Shown here piece by piece: positions 45,530 through 49,588 of a stretch of 49,588 nt of DNA. Made by a program: the position numbers and the translations under genes. Numbering within the stretch: the first letter of the stretch is position 1; the number at the start of each line of letters is the position of its first letter. Origin of the DNA: an uncultured Rhodoplanes sp. (lineage in GTDB: Bacteria; Pseudomonadota; Alphaproteobacteria; Rhizobiales; Xanthobacteraceae); NCBI GenBank assembly GCA_936924235.1, contig CAKZHN010000249.1, positions 1 to 49,588 of the forward strand. The letters are read 5' to 3'. The notes beneath the pieces are model-generated. The model was not told where the DNA came from, did not search any database, and saw only the letters and a list, made by a program, of their open reading frames with translations.

Positions 45530-47443
45530 ATGGGCATTGCAGGCGAGTTTGCTCCGCTTCGTAGTCAGCGGGATATCGAGGAGCTGGAGCGCGTTCCGCT
45601 GGAGCAGCGCCTGCTGTCCTGGGACGCCAACGCCTGGATTCGCCGCGGGCTGGATCTGGCGCCGGACAAGGTGGCGATCCGCTATGTGGCGGACGGCGAT
45701 CCCAGCACGCCATCGGTCGATATGACCTATGGCGAGTTGAAGCAGCATACGACGGCGACGGCCAATCTGTTTCATTCGCTCGGCGTCAGTTCCGGCGACA
45801 CCGTGCTCTATCTGATGCCGACCATTCCGGCGCTCTATACGGTGATGCTGGGCTCGCTCGCCGCCGGTGTGTCCTGCTGCACCAACTGGATGCTCGAGCC
45901 GGACCATTGGGTCGGATTGATCCGCGCCTCGGGCGCCAAGGTGGTGGTCGCGCTCGGGCCGACCCCGGGCTACGAGATCTGGGAAAAGCTGCAGACCATC
46001 CGTTCCGAGCTGCCGTCCGGTGTGCGCATCCTGTCCGTGCAGATGCCGGGCGGCGCGCCGCTGCCGGACACTGATCTCGAAGTCCTGGCGTCCAAGCAGC
46101 CGAACGACAAGTCCATATTCACACGCGACGCCAAGCCCGATGACATTGCCGCCTATGTCCATTCCGGCGGCACGACGGGATCGCCCAAGCTCGTGAGGCT
46201 CACCCATCGCGGCTTCTCCTATAAGTTCTGGGCCAACACGCTGGTGATGGCGCACACGCCGAAGGATGTGATCTTCGCCGACTATCCGATGTTCCACATC
46301 GCGGGTTTCTTCGGCCGCGGCATCATGGCGATTGCGGACGGCATGGAAATCGTCATCCCGGCGCCGGGCGGCGCCCGCGACAAGAAATTCATCGAGAACT
46401 ACTGGCGGTTCGTCGAGAAGTTCCGCATTTCCTTGCTCTCCGGCGTGCCGACCACGCTGGCGCAGCTCAGCAAGCTTCCGACCGGCGGCGCAAATCTGAG
46501 CTCGCTTCGGCCCTACGGGGTCACCGGGTCGACTGCATTTCCGGCCGAGGTCGCGCGCCAGCTCGAAAAGGTCTGCGGCGTTCGCATGCTCGCGAGCTAC
46601 GGCGCCACCGAATACACCCAGAACGTCGCGCAGCCGCCGCGCGACGGCGATCCACGCTACGGCTCGGCGGGGCTTCGCCTGCCTTACACCCAGATCAAGA
46701 TCGTCGATATCGACGACGCCGGACACATTGTCCGCGAGCACGGCACCGACGAAATCGGCCTCGTGGTGGTGAAGGGGCCGAGCGTCACGCTGGGCTATGT
46801 CGACGAGGCCGCCAACAAGGGCATTCTGCTGCCCGACGGCTGGTTCAACTCCGGTGACCTCGGCCGCATCGATGCCGACGGCTATCTCTGGATCACTGGG
46901 CGCGCCAAGGACATCATCATCCGCGGCGGCCACAACATCGATCCCACGGTGATCGAGGAAACCCTGCTCAAGCATCCTGAGGTGGTGCTGGCGGCGGCGG
47001 TCAGCATGCCGGATTCCTACGCTGGCGAATTGCCGGTCGCCTATGTCCAGCTCGTGCCGAACGCCAAAACGACGGCCGAAGAGGTGCAGGCCTTCGCCGC
47101 GGCCAACAGCCCGGAGCGCGCGGCCGCGCCGAAGCAGATCATCCTGGTCGACAAGATGCCGCTGACCGATGTCGGCAAGCCCGCGAAGGTGCAGCTCCGT
47201 CTCGACGCGGCCCGGCGCGCGTTCACGACGGCCTTGGCCGATGTCGCCGGCAGCGGCCGCGTCACGGTGAGCATGGTGACCGACGCCAAGCAGGGCAATC
47301 GCGCCGTGGTCAACATCGCGCCGCCCGCCGGTGCGAACCGGGGCGAGATCGAGGAACGCGTTCGCGAGCGCATGAAATATTATTCCACCGCCTACGCGAT
47401 CGAATGGACCGGTGCGGACAGCGCCCGGCTGCCGTCGACCTGA
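45530..47443 (+). CDS. AMP-forming acyl/aryl-CoA synthetase
   Basis: A 637-residue ANL-family ligase. It carries the phosphate loop YVHSGGTTGSPK, the adenine motif (ASYGATEYTQ), the hinge region (WFNSGDLGRIDADGYLWITGR) and a C-terminal IIRGGHNIDP with lysine in KIGKPAKV-like GKPAKVQ. It activates a carboxylic acid with ATP and CoA. The ATG at 45530 has GGGA upstream; the TTG at 45509 is less likely. It is followed by a Bug receptor, MaoC-type hydratase and acyl-CoA dehydrogenase, so it likely makes the CoA ester that they then oxidise. Confidence 0.92.
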   Translation: MGIAGEFAPLRSQRDIEELERVPLEQRLLSWDANAWIRRGLDLAPDKVAIRYVADGDPSTPSVDMTYGELKQHTTATANLFHSLGVSSGDTVLYLMPTIPALYTVMLGSLAAGVSCCTNWMLEPDHWVGLIRASGAKVVVALGPTPGYEIWEKLQTIRSELPSGVRILSVQMPGGAPLPDTDLEVLASKQPNDKSIFTRDAKPDDIAAYVHSGGTTGSPKLVRLTHRGFSYKFWANTLVMAHTPKDVIFADYPMFHIAGFFGRGIMAIADGMEIVIPAPGGARDKKFIENYWRFVEKFRISLLSGVPTTLAQLSKLPTGGANLSSLRPYGVTGSTAFPAEVARQLEKVCGVRMLASYGATEYTQNVAQPPRDGDPRYGSAGLRLPYTQIKIVDIDDAGHIVREHGTDEIGLVVVKGPSVTLGYVDEAANKGILLPDGWFNSGDLGRIDADGYLWITGRAKDIIIRGGHNIDPTVIEETLLKHPEVVLAAAVSMPDSYAGELPVAYVQLVPNAKTTAEEVQAFAAANSPERAAAPKQIILVDKMPLTDVGKPAKVQLRLDAARRAFTTALADVAGSGRVTVSMVTDAKQGNRAVVNIAPPAGANRGEIEERVRERMKYYSTAYAIEWTGADSARLPST

Positions 47444-47468
47444 GATCGAAGGGACGCCGTGTCATGCG

Positions 47469-47487
47469 GCGGGCGCAGAGCGCCCGC
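47469..47487. repeat. Hairpin after the CoA-ligase gene
   Basis: Seven-pair stem GCGGGCG (47469-47475) with complement at 47481-47487 and a five-base loop, 26 bases after the ligase stop. No T tract; a weak or Rho-assisted end, or an RNA-stability stem, is possible. Confidence 0.35.
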
Positions 47488-47575
47488 TGCGGCGCGGCTG
47501 CCATGAATCCGGAAATCGTTGTACGGTGACGAAAAAGCGGACGGGCAAAGCCCGCCGACGACCGGGAGGAATTCC

Positions 47576-48577
47576 ATGAACCTGCGACGGCTTTGGCTCG
47601 CGGCCGCTTGTGTTGCCGCGACGTTTTGTTTTTCAGCTCCGGCAGTCTTTGCGCAGGGGAAATATCCGTCCCGGCCGGTTCGGATCATCGTGCCGCTTCC
47701 GGCCGGCGGCGCGATCGACGTGTTCGCACGCGCCCTGGGCAAGGAGTTCGAAACGCGGACCGGTCAGAGCGTCGTGGTCGAGAACAAGGCCGGGGCCAAC
47801 ACCATCCTCGCGGCCAACGCCTGCAAGGCCGCGGCGCCCGACGGCTACACGTTCTGCATCCTCACGCGCAGCACGGTCTCGATCAATCCCGAGATCTACC
47901 GGAAGCTGCCATATGATCCGCTGGCCGATTTCGAGGCGGTCACCAACGGCTTCTTCGGCCAGCAGATCGTGATCCTGAACCGGAACGTGCCGGTCAAGAC
48001 GCTCGCCGAGCTGGTGGAGTATTCGAAGAAAAATCCCGACAAGCTCAACTTCGCCTCGATGGGGCTCGGCGGCGACTCCCATCTGATCATGGAGTGGCTC
48101 AAGCACGAGACCGGCGCACACATCACCCATGTTCCCTACAAGGGCTTCCCCGAGGCGATGACGTCGTTCAAGGCCAACGACGTGCAGATGATCGCACTGC
48201 TGGTCGGCAACCCCGATCTCGCGCGGCAGATCCGCGACGGCGAGGTCAAGGGCTTGCTGCTGCCCGGCTCGAAGCGCTCCAATCTGGTTCCGGATGTTCC
48301 GACGTTCGCGGAGTCGGGGCTATCCGGTGACGAGACCAAGTTCACGCCCTGGTTCGGCTTCTTCGCGCCGAAGGGCACGCCCAAGGAGTACGTCGAGACC
48401 ATGAGCGCCGAGGTCAACGCCATCATGGCCAATCCCGAGTTTCGTGAGAAATTCCTGACGTCGAAAGGTCTGGAGCCGGCGGGCTCGAAGCCTGACGTGT
48501 TCGCCAAGTTCCTGGTGTCGGACCGCAAGGACGCCGCCGAGCTCGTCGCGATCTCAGGCGTGAAGCTCGACGAGTGA
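47576..48577 (+). CDS. Bug/TctC-family receptor in acyl-CoA cluster
   Basis: A 333-residue receptor. The ATG at 47576 is set by GGGAGGA (47564-47570) five bases upstream; the upstream frame from 47519 lacks a site. The signal peptide ends AVFAQG. Landmarks are YPSRPVRIIVPLPAGG, VENKAGANT, PDGYTFCILTRST, DPLADFEAVT, THVPYKGFPEAM and VPDVPTFAESG. It lies between the CoA ligase and the hydratase, so the carboxylate it binds is plausibly the ligase substrate (inference). Confidence 0.93.
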   Translation: MNLRRLWLAAACVAATFCFSAPAVFAQGKYPSRPVRIIVPLPAGGAIDVFARALGKEFETRTGQSVVVENKAGANTILAANACKAAAPDGYTFCILTRSTVSINPEIYRKLPYDPLADFEAVTNGFFGQQIVILNRNVPVKTLAELVEYSKKNPDKLNFASMGLGGDSHLIMEWLKHETGAHITHVPYKGFPEAMTSFKANDVQMIALLVGNPDLARQIRDGEVKGLLLPGSKRSNLVPDVPTFAESGLSGDETKFTPWFGFFAPKGTPKEYVETMSAEVNAIMANPEFREKFLTSKGLEPAGSKPDVFAKFLVSDRKDAAELVAISGVKLDE

Positions 48578-48590
48578 CGGCCGGACATCC

Positions 48591-49442
48591 ATGGCGTTGA
48601 ACTACGAAAAGATCATGGCCTATCGCCCGGCGGACATCCGGGCGAGCTACAGCGCGCGCGATTGCATTCTGTATGCGCTGGGGATCGGGCTCGGCATGGA
48701 TCCGACAGACCAGGGGCAGCTCCAGTTCGTCTACGAGAAGAGCCTTGCGGCGTTTCCAACGCTCGCGACCACGCTGGGCTGGATGGGGCGGCTCACCGAT
48801 CCGCAATTCGGCATCGACGAGCGGATGGTGGTGCTGGCCGACCAGCGCGTCGTGCTGCATCGGCCGCTTGCGCCCGAAGCCACACTGATCAGCAGGCCCT
48901 ACGTCAAGGAGATCATCGACAAGGGGGAGGGCAATGCCGCCATCCTCCAGTTCACGCGCGATCTGACGACAGAGGACGGCACGCTGGTCGCAACCGTCGA
49001 AGGGTCGACGCTCGCCCGTAAGCACGGCGGCTTCGGCGGCAAGGTCACGCAATCGCCGCCCGCGCCGGAAATTCCGTCGCGCGAACCGAGCGCCACATGC
49101 GATCTGCCGACGCCGCCCAATCTGGCGCTGATCTTCAGATTGATGGGCGATACGAACCCCCTGCACATCGATCCCGAGCGCGCCAAGGTGGCGGGCTTTC
49201 CGCGGCCGATCCTTCATGGCATGGCGGGCTTCGGAATTGCCGCCCACTCGGTGCTGCGCACGTTTGCCGGCTACCGGCCGGAGAGCCTGGCCAGCATCGA
49301 GGCGCGCTTCGTCCGGCCGATCTTTCCGGGCGAGACGGTGCGCACCGAGATGTGGCAGAACGGCGCTGACATCGCGTTCCGCTGCCGCACCGTCGAGCGC
49401 GGCGAGGTTGCGATCGACAACGGGCTGGCCAAGTTGCGGTGA
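48591..49442 (+). CDS. MaoC-type double hot-dog enoyl-CoA hydratase
   Basis: A 283-residue protein with two hot-dog halves. The C-terminal half has the hydratase-2 motif MGDTNPLHID, with Asp187 and His192 as the catalytic pair, and FPRPILHGMAGFG. The N-terminal half has only the fold, as in two-domain (R)-specific enoyl-CoA hydratases. It adds water to enoyl-CoA in the cytoplasm. It starts 13 bases after the Bug stop and is followed 18 bases later by an acyl-CoA dehydrogenase, a beta-oxidation-like order. Confidence 0.92.
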   Translation: MALNYEKIMAYRPADIRASYSARDCILYALGIGLGMDPTDQGQLQFVYEKSLAAFPTLATTLGWMGRLTDPQFGIDERMVVLADQRVVLHRPLAPEATLISRPYVKEIIDKGEGNAAILQFTRDLTTEDGTLVATVEGSTLARKHGGFGGKVTQSPPAPEIPSREPSATCDLPTPPNLALIFRLMGDTNPLHIDPERAKVAGFPRPILHGMAGFGIAAHSVLRTFAGYRPESLASIEARFVRPIFPGETVRTEMWQNGADIAFRCRTVERGEVAIDNGLAKLR

Positions 49443-49460
49443 CAAGGTTGCGGTAAACGT

Positions 49461-49588
49461 ATGCAGTGGGACAACACCACGCTCTTTTCTGACGACAATC
49501 CGGCCGACCGCGCGTTCCGCGAGGAGGTGCGTGACTGGATTGCGGCCAATTGCCCGAAGGACCTCTGCGACCGTCCGCTGCGGATCGA
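49461..49588 (+). CDS. Acyl-CoA dehydrogenase (3' end outside window)
   Basis: Only the first 42 codons are in the window. The frame begins MQWDNTTLFSDDNPADRAF, then REEVRDWIAANCPKDL, the typical helical N-terminus of acyl-CoA dehydrogenases. The ATG follows the hydratase stop by 18 bases; an imperfect repeat of the hydratase end (AAGTTGCGGT / AAGGTTGCGGT) lies between. It would oxidise the acyl-CoA in this cluster. With so short a segment the family call is moderately sure. Confidence 0.65.
   Translation, partial: MQWDNTTLFSDDNPADRAFREEVRDWIAANCPKDLCDRPLRI

Noticed and set aside
49431..49457. Imperfect direct repeat at the hydratase/dehydrogenase junction
   Set aside because: Too short to be a mobile-element footprint; probably a local slippage duplication.

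Overview
The window looks like chromosomal DNA of a high-GC alphaproteobacterium of the order Hyphomicrobiales (Bradyrhizobium / Rhodopseudomonas / Pseudolabrys-like). The grounds are the GlnE and PepN types, the MKRREFITLLG-style twin-arginine leaders, a PleC/DivJ-type histidine kinase, a dense group of GANTC (CcrM methylation) sites, and an unusually large number of orphan Bug/TctC-family solute receptors. Genus level is inference from sequence style, not from a search. No tRNA, rRNA, CRISPR array or insertion sequence was seen, and no gene-free stretch exceeds about 270 bases.

Layout. 1-4280: a sensor kinase cut by the window edge, then glnE. 4364-13923: Tat-exported LigI-like amidohydrolase and MmgE/PrpD protein, a FecR-domain protein with a Q/N/R-rich tail, a bicupin, a flavin monooxygenase, three Bug receptors and an SGNH hydrolase. 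14069-19284: PleC/DivJ-type kinase (eight GANTC sites upstream) and pepN. 19428-24666: Tat-exported ATZ/TRZ-type amidohydrolase, a PYROXD2/CrtI-like flavoprotein and two tandem Bug receptors. 24669-28076: a CDF metal transporter with an unusually long C-terminus, then a divergent Bug-SDR pair. 28073-29063: a ParE-type toxin-antitoxin pair and a small helical protein. 29115-35243: a LysR regulator with two helix-turn-helix domains, divergent from an operon of Bug, Pht5-like protein, two paralogous amidohydrolases and a second Pht5-like protein. 35404-38451: a lower-GC, self-contained TIR / transmembrane / coiled-coil / WD40 protein. 38470-42491: a divergent Bug-like receptor, a polysaccharide-deacetylase-fold hydrolase and two convergent LysR regulators. 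42608-45465: Bug, LigI-like hydrolase and extradiol-type dioxygenase. 45530-49588: AMP-forming ligase, Bug, MaoC-type hydratase and the start of an acyl-CoA dehydrogenase.

How the genes fit together. Most of the window is a catabolic region for small organic, probably aromatic or carboxylated, acids. Ten Bug-type receptors occur without any TctA/TctB membrane partner here, each beside a different enzyme set: flavin monooxygenase, SDR, Pht5-like decarboxylase fold with amidohydrolases, LigI-like hydrolase with extradiol dioxygenase, and CoA ligase with hydratase and dehydrogenase. LysR regulators lie divergent to several of these sets, with clear dyads between them. The nitrogen-control gene glnE and the cell-cycle-type kinase/pepN pair look like housekeeping backbone between which catabolic genes have accumulated.

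The strongest candidates for something undescribed are the TIR-TM-WD40 protein, whose predicted topology puts a double beta-propeller outside and a TIR domain inside the cell; the GANTC cluster before the PleC/DivJ-type kinase; the double-HTH LysR with its spaced inverted motif; the mirror-arranged Pht5/amidohydrolase operon; and the CDF transporter with three tandem C-terminal domains.
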